The translations under genes and the position numbers were made by a program. Under the pieces are notes generated by a model, which worked only from the letters and a program-made list of their open reading frames with translations, was not told where the DNA came from and did no database searches. From Ariolimax columbianus (taxonomy: Eukaryota > Mollusca > Gastropoda > Stylommatophora > Arionidae), in contig JAVGWX010000006.1 of NCBI GenBank assembly GCA_036924085.1, positions 40,470,246 through 40,534,245 of the forward strand: a DNA stretch of 64,000 nucleotides. Direction: 5' to 3'. Numbering within the stretch: position 1 is the first letter of the stretch; each line of letters opens with the position of its first letter. Positions 31,876-43,300 of this stretch are shown here, piece by piece.

Positions 31876-34228
31876 TAACGAACATGGCATAACCAAAGCA
31901 ATGAAGTGCACAGCCAAATTGACTATATACTGGTCCAGAGGAGGTTCCGATCGAGCATCAACACCGACAAAACGAGAAGTTTCCCCGGAGCTGATATAGG
32001 AAGCGACCACGATCTGGTTATGATGACCATGCGTCTGCGATTGAAGGGAGTCGCAAAGAAGGATATGACCAGACTAAAGTTTGACCTGGACAAACTAATG
32101 GACCCTAAAATCACCGAAGTGTTCCAAGCAAGGATGGGAGGGCGATTCGCGCTACTATTGGCTCTCAGAGAGGGACTGGATACAGATACAGTTACATAGT
32201 CTCTTAACGCAGCTCTCGTAGATACAGCAACAGAGATCATGGGATGCCACCAAACAAACAAAAAAAGCCATGGGTGACCAAAGATATTCTAGACCTTTGT
32301 GATAACAGAAGGCCACTGAAAAACCACAAACACCCACCAGATGAGGTCGGCAGATATAAAGAGGTCAAGAAAGCCATACAACAAAAGATGAGAGAGGCAA
32401 AAGAAGCGTGGATATGTAAGCAGTGTACAAACATCGAAGAGAGACTAAACAGAAATGACGCTAAAGGAGCATACACGGTGGTCAAAGAACTGGTAACACC
32501 AAGACACGGCAGGCACTTTATGATCTAGGATAAAAGCTGCAAATGCCTTATTGAGGAAAAAGACGTACTGGCACGATGGACAGAGTACTGTTTCGAGCTA
32601 TATAAATATGAAGGACGAAACGAACCTGAGAAAACAATCCCCATAACACCAACAAATACAGAGGATAACCAACTGATAACGAAGGAAGAGGTAACTGCAG
32701 CGGAAAAGACATTGAGAAGAGGGAAGGCGGCCGGCGTGGACAATATACCAGCAGAGCTCTTACAAGCAGGTGGAGAGGTAGTGGTGGAAGGCCTGACACA
32801 CATCTGCAACAAAATATGGGCGACAGGAAACTGGCCGGACTTATGGACGAAATCAATGGTTATACCGTTACATAAGTCTGGAAACCTAAAGCTGTGCCAA
32901 AATTTCAGAACAATAAGCCTCATCAGCCACCCTAGCAATGTCATGCTTAGATTAATCCTTGATCGATTGAAACCCCAAGCAAAGAACATCATTGCCGAGG
33001 AGCAAGCAGGGTTCAGACAGACAGGGAAGAAGCACTACAGAACAGATATTTAATTTAAGGCTGCTAAGCGAGAAATATCTAGAACAGCAGCAAACACTGT
33101 ATCATGTGTTTCTGGATTTTAAGCGTTTGATATGGTATGGTATAAAGTGCTTTGGGCAACCATGAGGATGTATAATATCAACGGAAATATTATAACGGTC
33201 CTTGAACACCTGTATGACAAGGCGTCTAGCGCAGTTCTTGTGAATGGGAGGCGAAGGGACTGGTTTCGCACATCAGTTGGTGTGAGACAGGGGTGTACAC
33301 TCTCTCCAACTCTTTTCAATATATTCCTTGAAGGAATTATGAGTGAAACACTCCGAGGTCACGTTGGTACTGTCAAGATAGGAGGGTAGGGGGGGGGGGG
33401 GGTGGCGAACGATTACCAACCTTCGTTTTGCAGATGATATCGGGTTGGTGTGTTCAGAAGCAGAACTCCAGGAATGGGTCAGAAGGCTCGATGAAACAGC
33501 TCTTGACTATGGTATGGAGATAAACGATGGAAAGACAAAATTAATGACCAACAACGCCGAGGGCTTCAACAGCAGGATAAAAGCTAACGGTCAGGAACTC
33601 GAAATGGTTGACCGTTTTAAATATCTTGGGTCGATTGTCAGTGATGAAGGATCAAAATATGAGGTGTTGACCAGAATAGCACAGACAATAGCGGCGCTTG
33701 CACGGCTTAACAAAATCTGGCAAGATAAACGGTTAGCACTACGCACGAAAATCAGATAATGCGTATATTGGTCCTGTCAATATTCCTCAATGCTTGTGAG
33801 ACATGGACAGTTACAGCTGACCTTCAACGAAGGATACAGGACATGGAGATGAGATGTTTCCGAAGACTTTTAAACGTCACGTGCAAAGAACGAGTTTCAA
33901 ATGAGGAAATACGATGATAGAATTACAACATCAATAGGGCTTTTTGAGGACCTCTTGGCAACTGTCAAAAGAAGGAAACTCGCTTGGTACGGTCACATAT
34001 CGAGATAAAATGGTATTGCAAATACAATCCTCCACGGAAAGGTGCATGGCAGACGACGAAGAAGCCGTCCCAAAAGGAGGTAGGAGGACAACATAAAAGA
34101 ATGGACCAATCTCCCACCAGAAGAGTCACAGGCAGCGGGATCTGACAGAGAAGGGTGGCGTGGCGTTGTGAGGATGTGTTCATGTGTGCCCCAACAACCT
34201 CACCGGTTACGGGATGACCTGACCTGAT
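31876..34228 (+). pseudogene. LINE-R long copy: endonuclease end, RT, C terminus
   Basis: Endonuclease end at 31906-32060 (HSQIDYILVQRRF, then GADIGSDHDLVMM). Linker 32244-32520. RT 32690-33760 with GKAAGVDNIPAELLQAG, VIPLHKSGN, AEEQAGFRQ, VGVRQGCTLSPTLFN and RFADDIGLV at about 33425, then DRFKYLGSIVSDEG. C terminus 33810-34228 (LAWYGHISR-like, then WTNLPPEE-like). Disruptions include a stop at 33051, a frame change near 33120, a G run at 33389-33402, and a stop at 33757. 5'-truncated. It has the uninterrupted version of the site where LINE-A copy 1 inserted into the other copy. Confidence 0.88.
33389..33402. repeat. Poly-G tract in LINE-R RT
   Basis: About 14 G residues between tag and tggcg; breaks the RT frame just before the FADD motif. 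Confidence 0.9.
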
Positions 34229-34353
34229 GTATGTATGTATGTATATATGTATGAATGTATGTATGTATGTATGTATGTATGTATGCATGTATGTATGTAT
34301 GTATGTATGTATATATGTATGTATGTATGTATGTGTGTATGTATGTATGTATG

Positions 34354-34387
<34 letters not shown>

Positions 34388-35118
34388 TGTATGTGTGTAT
34401 GTATATGTGTATGTATGTGTGTATGTGTGTGTGTGTATGTGTGTGTATGTGTGTGTATGTGTGTATGTGTGTGTGTGTATGTGTGTGTGTATGTGTGTGT
34501 GTGTATGTGTATGTGTGTGTGTATGTGTGTGTCTGTGTGTGTGTGTGTCTGTGTGTGTCTATGTGTCTGTGTCTGTGTGTGTCTGTGTGTGTGTGTGGGT
34601 GTGTGTGTGTGTCTGTGTGTGTGTCTGTGTGTGTGTGTCTGTGTGTGTCTGTGTGTGTGTGTCTGTGTGTGTGTGTATGTGTGTGTGTATGTGTGTGTAT
34701 GTGTGTGTCTGTGTGTGTGTCTGTGTGTGTGTGTCTGTGTGATTGTGTGTCTGTGTGTGTCTGTGTATCTGTGTCTGTGAGTGTCTGTGTGTGTGTGTGT
34801 CTGTGTGTGTGTGTCTGTGTGTGTGTCTTTGTGTGTGTGTATGTGTGTGTTTGTCTGTGTGTGTATGTGTGTGTATGTGTGTGTATGTGTGTGTATGTGT
34901 GTGTGTATGTGTGTGTGTATGTGTGTGTGTGTATGTGTGTGTGTATGTGTGTGTGTGTGTATGTCTGTGTGTGTTTGTGTCTGTGTGTGTGTCTGTGTGT
35001 GTGTGTGTCTGTGTGTGTGTGTTTCTGTGTGTCTGTGTGTGTGTCTGTGTGTGTGTGGGTGTGCTTGTGTGTGTGCGTGCGCGTGTGCGTGTGTGTGTGT
35101 GTATATATATATATATAT
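34227..35118. repeat. TGTA / TG / TGTC microsatellite at LINE-R 3' end
   Basis: (TGTA)n to about 34410, then TG with interspersed TATG and TCTG to about 35100, then (TA)n to 35118. It begins right after the LINE-R terminus (gggatgacctgacctga). All long open frames here (cysteine/valine or histidine/threonine) are repeat artefacts. Confidence 0.95.
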
Positions 35119-35180
35119 TATGTGAAACGTAAAGAAGTTGCAAATAATGAACTATCCTTGCACTTTTGATGTTTTTACAG

Positions 35181-35369
35181 TCCTCATAGCGCCAACACGT
35201 GAACTAATTCCTTGGAATGAAAATGACGGAAATCTCCAAGAAGCCCACCTCAAGAAGTATACTGTACTGGACATAAACATCGGCAGCGATGACAACAACA
35301 CTGACCTCGGGCAGACGGAGTCGGCCAAAATTATTCGAGAATCGGATCTGCTCGTCTTCTATAACAATG
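35181..35369 (+). CDS. Exon 2: first strand/helix region of ANF-type ectodomain
   Basis: The acceptor is a pyrimidine-rich stretch ending ttttacag and the donor is GTATCT after AATG. The exon is 189 nt and enters and leaves in phase 1. It encodes residues 27-89, from LIAPTREL through YTVLDINIGSDDNN to ESDLLVFYNN. The order strand (VLIAPT), acidic loop, helix (TESAKIIRE) and strand (DLLVFYN) fits the start of a periplasmic-binding-like fold. An N-N-T sequon is present. Just upstream is the TG/TA microsatellite at 34227-35118, so the acceptor lies close to a long simple repeat. I see no frameshift or internal stop. The function of this exon alone is not recognisable; the assignment comes from the joined protein. 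Confidence 0.68.
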
Positions 35370-35449
35370 GTATCTCTGTATCAATATTTTAAATGTTCAT
35401 TACCTGTCGTGTTTATGTGAACACATTTTCTTGTCTATTTTATTATCTC

Positions 35450-36215
35450 TCCTAGAGGGAATATGATCTGCAACAACATCTGACTGCGCTCAACTCTTGT
35501 ATGGGAAAGATACGGTATGAGAATGAACACATCCAAAACAGAAACTATGCAGATAAGCAGATCGCCTGAAAACATGAACATTATGGAAGACGGGACCAAT
35601 ATCAAACAAGTGCAGCAGTTCAAGTAATTGGGCAGTGTTTTGACACAGGATGGAGGTTTAGATAGAGAGATTGAGATCAGGTGCCAAAAAGCAAATGCGA
35701 TTGCATACCAGCTGTCACCATTATTCAAACATTCTAACATAAACATGTCCACACAAAAAAAAATGCTAATCAGCAGTATATTCATGCCAACTCTCTGTGA
35801 CCAGTGCCAAACGTGGACTTTAACAAGAACTCTAGAGAGAAAGATGACGACATGTGAGATGAGATGTCTCCCGAAAACGATCAACGTAACTAGGAGAGAC
35901 AGAATGCGCAATGAAGATGTGAGAAGAAAAGTTGAAGCAAGACCCGGCTCGGAATTTATTGATGAAGAGAGAATCAATTGGTTCGGCCACCTAATGAGAA
36001 TGCATTCTGACCAACTACCCCTGTGCGCCTATAACGCAAAACGTTCTAGTCTTCGCTACCGTGGCCGACCGAGAACTAGCTGGATAGGAAATGTTGCGGA
36101 TATTCTAAATCGTCATGGGTTGACGACTACTTCAGCGATGCGTCTGGTCCTGGACAGAAAACTACGGCTCCCCACGGCGCCTCACGGCACAAGTGGATAA
36201 AACAAGACAAGACAA
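35450..36215 (+). pseudogene. LINE RT C-terminal fragment with (AAGAC)n tail
   Basis: A + frame of 190 codons (35628-36200) reads LGSVLTQDGGLDREIEIRCQKANAI, LSPLFKHSNINMSTQKKML, MPTLCDQCQTWTLTRTLERK, INWFGHLMRM and YRGRPRTSWIGNVADIL, ending PTAPHGTSG and a stop, then aagacaagacaa. This is the post-RT half of a LINE protein; an in-frame stop occurs at 35626. A shorter copy is at 42868-43100. Confidence 0.8.
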
Positions 36216-36514
36216 CAATATTATACATCATCGGGTTGTTATAGCTAGACACTTGTTTCTCAAGAAACGGTTGTACGAAAGCTCAAAGCGTTGCTTTTCG
36301 TGTTCCGCATGTTTCAAGCCTATTCTAGTCTCAACGGAGTTTAAATGGCCGCCTAGATCTATCGGAGACGTATGACAAATGTGGAGGTACCATGTACACG
36401 TTGTGCACAATAAAGAACTCTTGTCAGTTGAAATTCAAATGGAGAATGGCATTAGCAAAATTACAAAGGTGACACAATTACTATCCAATGCTGGCCTGAA
36501 TAAAGACATACAAG

Positions 36515-36660
36515 GGGGCGACCACTATAGCGTGCAAAGACACAACATGCCAATCACCTGTTTGTCTGAAAACTGGATTGCAAGTAGGCCTATACTAAAA
36601 AAAAAGACCTTTACACCCCCATGGGTAGAAGAGGCACGATTGAGAGAAGGAAGTCTATTT
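36515..36660 (+). mobile_element. Element I fragment
   Basis: tgcaaagacacaac, atcacctgtttgtct and the following segment match 54450-54530 inside the 251-bp insert at 54289-54539. Confidence 0.5.
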
Positions 36661-36664
36661 CTTT

Positions 36665-37385
36665 ACATTTAGCTCAGCTGATCGGTTTTCTCAGCTGACG
36701 GTCGTAAAGATTATCTGCTTTTATACTTAATACTATTATGTCTTCATTGTCTGCTATAATACTTAATAGATAACAGGTGGACACGTAGAGTGACGTAGAG
36801 TGAGACTACAACTTTAAACGTCATCGGGAGCGACCGAGGCTGGGGTTTAGAGATGAGACATCAGACACACCTGTCTGATTGAATACCAGAATATATATGA
36901 CAAATATTACGGTGGCTCATCAGTCTGTCAAAAATTGCACCAGTCAGCATGGCCGAACTGCAGTCTATGTTAGTAAACTTAAATTATGCCGTCATACACT
37001 TTTATTTCTAAGTAATAATACGTAGAAAACCAAAATAGTTTGTATTACTTACACGGTATTAGCCTATTTATTGTAAATAGAAAATGTACTGCTGTCAGAG
37101 ACATGCGGTTTGTGCCCTTGAACATGCTTGGTAGTTTTTGCACTGAAGTACCATTTACCTATGCCTTTAGTAGGTTTAAATTGTGGTAGTGGAGGTCCAT
37201 TTAGATTCACCATCATAAGCTAGCTGATGTAAAATCTTTTCTAATCGTACTATCATTAATAATTGTGCGTCCTTATGTAGAAACCACTAAAAACGTAATT
37301 AACGATTAAATACTGATATTTTTTTACTCGTCAAGCAACAAATTCGTACTCGTCAGAGACAAGCGCTTTTGTCAAGCCCTGTTTA
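36665..37385. other. Intron 2 spacer, nothing recognised
   Basis: AT-rich intronic sequence without element or exon signals. Confidence 0.45.
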
Positions 37386-37389
37386 TATC

Positions 37390-37390
37390 T

Positions 37391-37421
<31 letters not shown>
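37390..37421. repeat. (TA)n microsatellite
   Basis: About 32 bp of TA followed by TATCATCATCATG, the latter being the tail of the adjoining LINE-B. Confidence 0.9.
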
Positions 37422-37424
<3 letters not shown>

Positions 37425-37800
37425 CATCATCATGTGGCTAGGCCTTTGCAGAACGTCGCTCCCGTCACAGCCCGTCTGGAAGAAACTCATGTCAAATCTC
37501 CACACTGCTCCAAAGTTATACCCAAGCATTGTTGTTACATCTTGGTGCCATCGCCTTATTGGTCAGCACACCCTCCCCCCTCCTCTTAGATGAGATCATA
37601 CCTTTAATTACCTTTCCCTCAAAACCGTTGTGTCTTTTAATGTGGCCAAAGTATTTCAATTTTCTGATCAGGATGGAATAATATGTAGCAGTTCTCCTGT
37701 ATGCCCAACTCTTGTTAATTGTCTGCATTCTTCTTTTTTTCGATCCATAGTACTCTGAGGACCATTCTATTACATTTCGACTCGAAGTACTCTACTGACC
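37425..37800 (-). pseudogene. LINE-B 3' fragment (minus), intron 2
   Basis: The minus strand encodes ILIRKLKYFGHIKRHNGFEG, VIKGMISSKRRGEG and, at the 3' end, the gcagaacgtcgctcccgtca segment shared with 59175-60345. Starts at a (TCA)n/(ATG)n tail. Confidence 0.72.
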
Positions 37801-38429
37801 TCTACCATAGAGGTAGTTATATGTTTCTAAGCAGCAATCAAATCAAATCTAAGGATATTTGCTTCTGATTATAAATGTTACATAAGAATTGTGCGCATCT
37901 CTTATAGAAAACATTAAGAATGATTATGCAAGAGATTAAATAAATTCCTCAGCAAGTCAACAGGAATGACTTCTGTCAGCAGTGGGACGTCTAAAACTTA
38001 CAGGGTTTGGGCATGTAACGAGACAAGACTCCATCTCAAAGTCACTCCTTATATAAAGAATAGTCTATTTTTTATATCGGAGGTAAAATTAAAAAAAAAC
38101 CAAGCCTGCACACTGCATAGCGACTGAAAAGACAAACGCCATCTATTTTTCTGCCCTAATAATCTTCCCCCGTGGACCTGCAATTAGAAGAAACGTTTTC
38201 GTGATATTTTGTTTTTAAATAATAGAAAGCTGTACCCTGTTTATTCTTCTTCAATAATGGGCCCGGAGTTGTACTTACGATTAGGAGGCAACATAGTCTT
38301 GAAATATATATGAAATACGTCTATATAATATGGTAATAAGTTTACCGTGTATACAACTTAGTTACATGGTAGCATATTTAGGAGTGTTCAAACGGTCAAA
38401 TTCCGTATCATCATCATCATCATCTGGTA

Positions 38430-39345
38430 GATCAGTTCTGAGACTGGCTGTAAAGTTGTCTAAGCTTGTCTCTCCATTTGACCCTATTCTTTGGTAGATC
38501 AGTTCTGAGCCCTATTCTCTGGTAGATCAGTTCTGAGACTGGTTGTAAAGTTGTAGACAAAAAAAATGTTGACCCTATCCTCTGCACTTCTCTTCATTGC
38601 GGCATAGGTTCGTACTTGAATGTCCCTGCATACCTGAGATGTAAAGGTGAGTCTTGTTGGCCACGGTCCTCTCTTCCCTTGGATCGTGCCCTCTAGTATC
38701 TTCTGTAGACTCTCATGTCTCATATTGTGAACCCAGCCAACTCAATCTTGCCCTCTAGTATCTTCTGTAGACTCTCATGTCTCATATTGTGAACCCAGCC
38801 AACTCAATCTTGCCCTCTAGTATCTTCTGTAGACTCTCATGTCCCATATTGTGAACCCAGCCAACTCAACCGGCATTTTTGTATCAAATGTTATATTTGT
38901 CTTTGTGCGCCCACATCGGTGAGTATATCGCCATTGGATCTTCTTTCTATCCAACTCACTCTTTCCATTCTACGGTAGCACCACATTTCAAACGCTTCCA
39001 AGCTGTTTTCATCCTATTTCGCTAACGTCCATGTTTGAGCCCCATACAGTGCAATTGGCCATATATGAGCGGTGGTTATCCTTCTCCGTGCTATCCTGAT
39101 ATTCTGATATTCTTTGAGGTTAACAATTTCTGTTTCTCTTCGAAGCCCTTTTTTTGCAATTACAATCCTTATAATAATTTCCGTTTCATTGCGAGCATCT
39201 TCAGTTATGATTTGCCCCAAATATGTAAACTTCCGTACTTGTTCGATTATTTCTTCATTGATGGATATATGTATTTGTTTATGCTGCTTATTCCTTATGC
39301 TTGTTCTTTTCTTGTAGCGAAGCGTTTTCGTCACACGGGGCATTT
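38430..39345 (-). pseudogene. LINE fragment, MRHESLLQ family (minus), with internal duplications
   Basis: Minus-strand coding order: KFTYLGQIITEDARNETEI, IWPIALYGAQTWTLAK (39343-39014), then a WCYRR-like segment, then MRHESLQKILEGTIQ and RLTFTSQVCRDIQVRTYAAM (38723-38499). Within it a 62-bp unit is present three times at about 38685-38878, and the 3' end is partly duplicated at 38425-38560. Confidence 0.75.
38685..38878. repeat. 62-bp tandem triplication in LINE coding region
   Basis: ttctgtagac recurs at 38701, 38763 and 38825, nearly identical units (one c/t difference near 38842). Confidence 0.92.
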
Positions 39346-39452
39346 ATTACATCCCTTTAATTTCTGTTTGTTTTATTATTTTCGTACCTTGGTTATACAG
39401 GTATTTTCAATGATTCTTTGTTTATATATTATGTCTCTCTATTTTGCACCAG

Positions 39453-39731
39453 TATACTCGCAGTCCAATAGCTTGGTAATCTTTCTTGATCTTCGACACG
39501 AAGCCTGCCCGATAGACTTGTTTCGTCAGCGGTTGCTTGGATACGTAACGCTTTCAGACAGCCATTGTTCTACTTTGAGTGACTTCACATCATCAGCAAC
39601 TGTTACCGTGGATACTTGGAGCTTTGATTTAATGATGTTCATGACCGAGTTTCTGGCGTCTTTGGCAAAGCCTGCCAATGTGGACAACTATCGTGTGTCG
39701 TTTGCTTTACTCTTTGACAAGACTGGAGAAG
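39453..39731 (+). CDS. Exon 3: central part of ANF-type ectodomain
   Basis: The acceptor ends gcaccag and the donor is GTAAAC after GAAG. The exon is 279 nt, phase 1 in and out, and encodes residues 90-182. It runs YSQSNSLVIFLDLRHEACP, then DLFRQRLLGYVTLSD, then WSFDLMMFMTEFLASL, then YRVSFALLFDKTGE. The pattern GY-x-x-x-SD followed by a helix of about 17 residues and a strand (SFALLFDK) matches ANF-receptor domains, where a ligand-lobe segment precedes the helix and the strand that crosses lobes. Two cysteines (in HEACP and SHCST) could form a disulphide. The upstream bases of the same open frame (39035-39452) are intron: they are antisense to a LINE fragment and do not belong to the protein. 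Confidence 0.72.
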
Positions 39732-39744
39732 GTAAACTGTCTAT

Positions 39745-40640
39745 ATCATGCAAAATGGAATAATGGTGGATTGGTTTGAATTGATGGAATGGTGCACAGA
39801 TGGGCTAGTTGATTGATGAAGTAAGGATTGATAGCATGATTGATTGATGTAATCGTGGATTAATATGATTATGGATTGACGGGATGGTAGATTGATGGTA
39901 ATGGTGGATTAATGGGAAAAGGGGTTTTGGATGAAATGGTAAAATAGTGAATTGATGGGCTGATAGATTCACGGGATGATGTATTGATAGTATGGTGGTT
40001 TGTTGTGATGATGTTGTAATGATTTCATTGACTGATATACTGATGAATTGGGGGTGTGGCGAAAAAGTTGTGGGGTTTTAATGGGGATTGTGGATAGGTG
40101 CAGTGATGGATTGGTGGGATGATTATTTTATAGGATGGTCAATTGAGGAATCAGTAGATTCATGGCAAGTAGATTAATGGGATGACAGATTAGGGATGAT
40201 GGAGAATGGTGAAATGATGTAATAGTGATATGGTAAAATGATTTATCGGAGCAATGATGTAATAATACAAATGTGGAAAGATGGAATTATATAATTGTTA
40301 AATGGTGGACTGATTACATGATTGCATGCTGAAACGATTTAATGGGGAAATGATATAATGGTGAAATTATATGATTGAATGATATAAGAATAAAATGGTG
40401 AAATGAAATAATGATGAAATTATTACATCGCGAATTAATGTAATGGTAAAATGATGTAATGGTGAAAGGATGAATTGGTGAAATAATGTAATGGTGAAAT
40501 GATGTAATGGTGAAATGATGTAATGGTGAAATGATGAAATGCTAAAAAGGAAATTGCTGAAAGGATATAATGCTGAATTGATTTAATGCTGGATTGATAT
40601 AAAGGTGAATTGATATAATTTAGAAATGCATAAGGCTACA
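39745..40640. repeat. Degenerate 16-bp-type repeat (ATGGTGAAATGATGTA)
   Basis: Imperfect units of aatggtgaaatgatgt and gattgatgggatggt fill about 900 bp after exon 3; best preserved at 40440-40530. Confidence 0.75.
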
Positions 40641-40717
40641 AACGATGTATTATCTAACATATGTTGTCATTCCCTTCGCTGACCTGTAGTAGCAGTGTTC
40701 AACATACGTAACTTAGA

Positions 40718-40718
40718 T

Positions 40719-40786
<68 letters not shown>
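40718..40786. repeat. (TA)n microsatellite
   Basis: About 68 bp of TA with one TACA near the start. Confidence 0.93.
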
Positions 40787-40788
<2 letters not shown>

Positions 40789-41244
40789 CTTTTTGTTCGA
40801 AATGAACTTTAGTTTATTAATGCACTGCTCGAGTACCTTTTAAAGGTCCATCTCTTGTCTGAGTCATACAACTTGTTAATAAACTAACCAGTTAAAACGT
40901 TAACTATTTACATGGATAACATAACAACCAAAACCAGCCAAGTTTGTTTGCCTGAATTGGATACTTAGTTAATACATCATTTACATATTGCCAACGATCA
41001 AAGCCCAATATACGAAGGTGAATATAGAGAACAAAATCATATATACGAGCTAGTCAGAATTATTCCACCAAAGACAATATATATTATAGACACTTGTATA
41101 TTATCAGAAAAACAGAAGGTCACTAGCAATAAGTGGAAAAATGAAAAGTCAGTAACATTGCAGAACGTCGCTTCTTACAATCGTCATGTTATAAGTTTAT
41201 TGGTGGAAGGCCGGTAGGCTGCCATTACTTTCGGTACGTGGAGG

Positions 41245-41350
41245 AGCGAAAAAAAAAAACGTCTGCCAAACTGGACACCAGATTTATTCGAACCGGGTGT
41301 GTTTGGATTGTGAAACGGCTGTTTCACCTCTATGCCACGCAGCCTCCAAC
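41245..41350 (-). mobile_element. tRNA-like SINE head (minus)
   Basis: Minus strand: ggctgcgtggcatagaggtg (A box), TTTCACAATCC, then CCGGTTCGAATAA (B box). Related to 5855-5935. Not convincing as a functional tRNA because the arms do not pair well. Confidence 0.5.
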
Positions 41351-41534
41351 AATACGTGCAAACAATATCGAATGTAATGGTCCCAAATGTGAGAATACAT
41401 GGGTACTATTTTACCAAATGATGAAAGCCTAGATAGAGAAAAAGGAATACGATTTTAGAAAGCCTCCGCTATGACTTATCTATCAATTGTCGCCACTTGT
41501 TAAACACTGGACCGCTAAACAACTCATTCGCAGT

Positions 41535-41735
41535 GTACGTTTACTAGCTCTGTGAAACCAGTTTCAACTGCTGCCTTGCAGATAGGCTGGGGACAGCCAA
41601 AGGCTAAGGAGGGCATCCCTACAGAAACGCTTGTTGAAATCGGATGCACTGAGCCACAGGCTTAACAAAATAAAACAGTGCAACGTAAATATCGCTGTAA
41701 ACAGCGTACGATGAAGAGAAGAAGAGAAGAACGAG
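41535..41735 (+). mobile_element. SINE-like element with LINE-A-like 3' end
   Basis: Contains the core shared with SINE-A (gaaatcggatgcactgagcc, then acagtgcaacg) but ends acagcgtacgatgaagagaag, resembling the LINE-A terminus (gcgtacgatgaagaagaag). Confidence 0.6.
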
Positions 41736-41864
41736 AAACCAGTGTCAGACTTGGTACTTTCCCAAGCCCCAAAAGCGGACAATAACGATTTGTCAAATGA
41801 AATGCATAAGAAAAGTCGTCAGTGTCACCAGGAGAGACAACACGACATGAAAACGTTATAAATA

Positions 41865-42840
41865 AGCTTGGAACTAATGCCACAGGGCTCGGTTTTGGGA
41901 CCAATTTTGTTCTTAGTTTATATAAACGATTTGGACATTGATATGGGATCCATGATTGCAAAATTCACTGATGACACAAAACTATGTAGCAGTGTCTCAT
42001 CTAAAGTAGAAGGTCGGATTTAGATACAATTCGAGAATGGTCTGTAAGCTGCCAAATGGAGTTTAATGTAGATAAATGTACAGTAATCCACATGGGTAGA
42101 TCCAATATGGAACATAATTACAGAATGGAAGAGAACAATATTAGAAAGATAGATAAGGAAAGGGACCTATTGGTTATAATAGATCATACAGGTAAGGTGA
42201 GTGAGCAAGTTCAGGTAGCAGTGAAATGGGCAATTGCAATGTTAGGTATGATAGAAAGAAATATTAAACACAGGAGCAAGGAAGTGATAGTCAAACTGTA
42301 TAAAGCATTAGTTAGATCTAGATTGGAGTACTGTGTACAGGTGTGAAGTCATTATCATAGAAGAGATATAAACACGCTGGAAAGAATACAAAAAAGAGCG
42401 ACAGAGCTGATAGTGGGATTCCAGAATTACAGTTATGAGGAAAGACTCAGAAAAACCGGCGTACAGTGTCTAGAAGAGAGAAGAATTCGTGGTGATTTAA
42501 TACAGGTTTATAAGATGATCAGAGGAATGGATAAATTAGACTATAATACGTTTGTTTTTAAAATACATCCACCTACATGAACAAGAGGGCATAGCTACAA
42601 GATGACTAAAGGGAGGTCCAGATTAGATATTGAAAATATTTTTTTAGTCAGAGAGTGATGAATGCTTGGAATGCATTGCCACGGGAGGTAGTGGAGGCAG
42701 GGACAGTTAATGCATTTAAGAATAAATTTAATGCGCATAGCTTTTAGAGCAAGGTCATGTAAATGAAATTGGTTATATACAGAATGTAGAGTCTTCTAAA
42801 CCAGTATAAAGATATTAAGTTAAGTTAGTCTTTGTATTAA
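41865..42840 (+). pseudogene. CR1-like LINE, RT to 3' end, intron 3
   Basis: The + strand reads PQGSVLGPILFLVYINDLDI, KFTDDTKLC (the catalytic F-A-D-D now F-T-D-D), DKCTVIHMG, DHTGKVSEQVQVAV, LYKALVRSRLEYCVQV, LERIQKRATELI, EERLRKTGVQCLEERRIRGDLIQ-type sequence and a degraded S-R-V-V-N-x-W-N-x-L-P end. Several stops. The 3' end is ttaagttaagttag. Copies: 54191-54650, 56960-57610 (-), 60636-60760. Confidence 0.85.
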
Positions 42841-42867
42841 ATGCATTTAAAAGCAGAAAATACTTTG

Positions 42868-43100
42868 TTCTGATCATCTCATGGGAATGCAGTCTGATCA
42901 ACTTCTAATGCACGCTTATAAAACAAGAGGATTTGGCTACATGACACGAGGTAGACTTCGCGGAAGAGGGTAAGACGACGTAAGCGTAATCCTTCAACAA
43001 CACGAACTTGAATGACCGATGCAACACATATGACTTAAGAACGACGACTTAAGCTCCCCACGACGCTTATCGACACAAGAAGTTGGACAACTAAACTAGA
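42868..43100 (+). pseudogene. LINE C-terminal fragment (family of 35450-36215)
   Basis: ctgatcatctcatgggaatgcagtctgatcaa corresponds to FGHLMRMQSDQ, followed by a degraded R-G-R-P region and cccacgacgcttatcgacac (PHDAYRH, compare PHGTSG). Confidence 0.65.
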
Positions 43101-43127
43101 CTGATAATACATGAATGTATCTTGCAG

Positions 43128-43300
43128 ATCATTTCTTGCTGCCAAACAGAAAAGTGACAAAGAAACTGACATTTGAGATCACACTGCCAATGACGAACTG
43201 CACTGACTCAGATCACGTGACCCAGCTGGCGGCCAAGACCAATATAAAAGACGTCATTATCATAGCTTTGACGTCCTGCATTTACGATCTAATGCTGGCT
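43128..43300 (+). CDS. Exon 4: second-lobe strand and helix of ANF-type ectodomain
   Basis: The acceptor ends tatcttgcag and the donor is GTGAGT. The exon is 173 nt, enters in phase 1 and ends in phase 0 (residues 183-240). It encodes DHFLLPNRKVTKKLTFEITLP, then MTNCTDSDHVTQLAAK, then NIKDVIIIALTSCIYDLMLA. The last part, a basic or polar residue then DVIIIAL followed by a helix ending DLMLA, closely follows the pattern of ANF domains, where a buried strand (VIIL) is followed by a helix with an IM or LM pair. One N-C-T sequon is present. The intron just upstream ends with a degenerate LINE tail at 42868-43100, only about 27 bp before the exon, so the branch point may lie inside transposon-derived sequence. 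Confidence 0.72.

Noticed and set aside
34227..35169. Several frames of 114-304 codons rich in C, V, M or H, T
   Set aside because: All are translations of the TGTA/TG microsatellite.
39035..39763. 242-codon + frame as a single gene
   Set aside because: Its first part is antisense to a LINE; only 39453-39731 is supported as exon by splice sites and phase.
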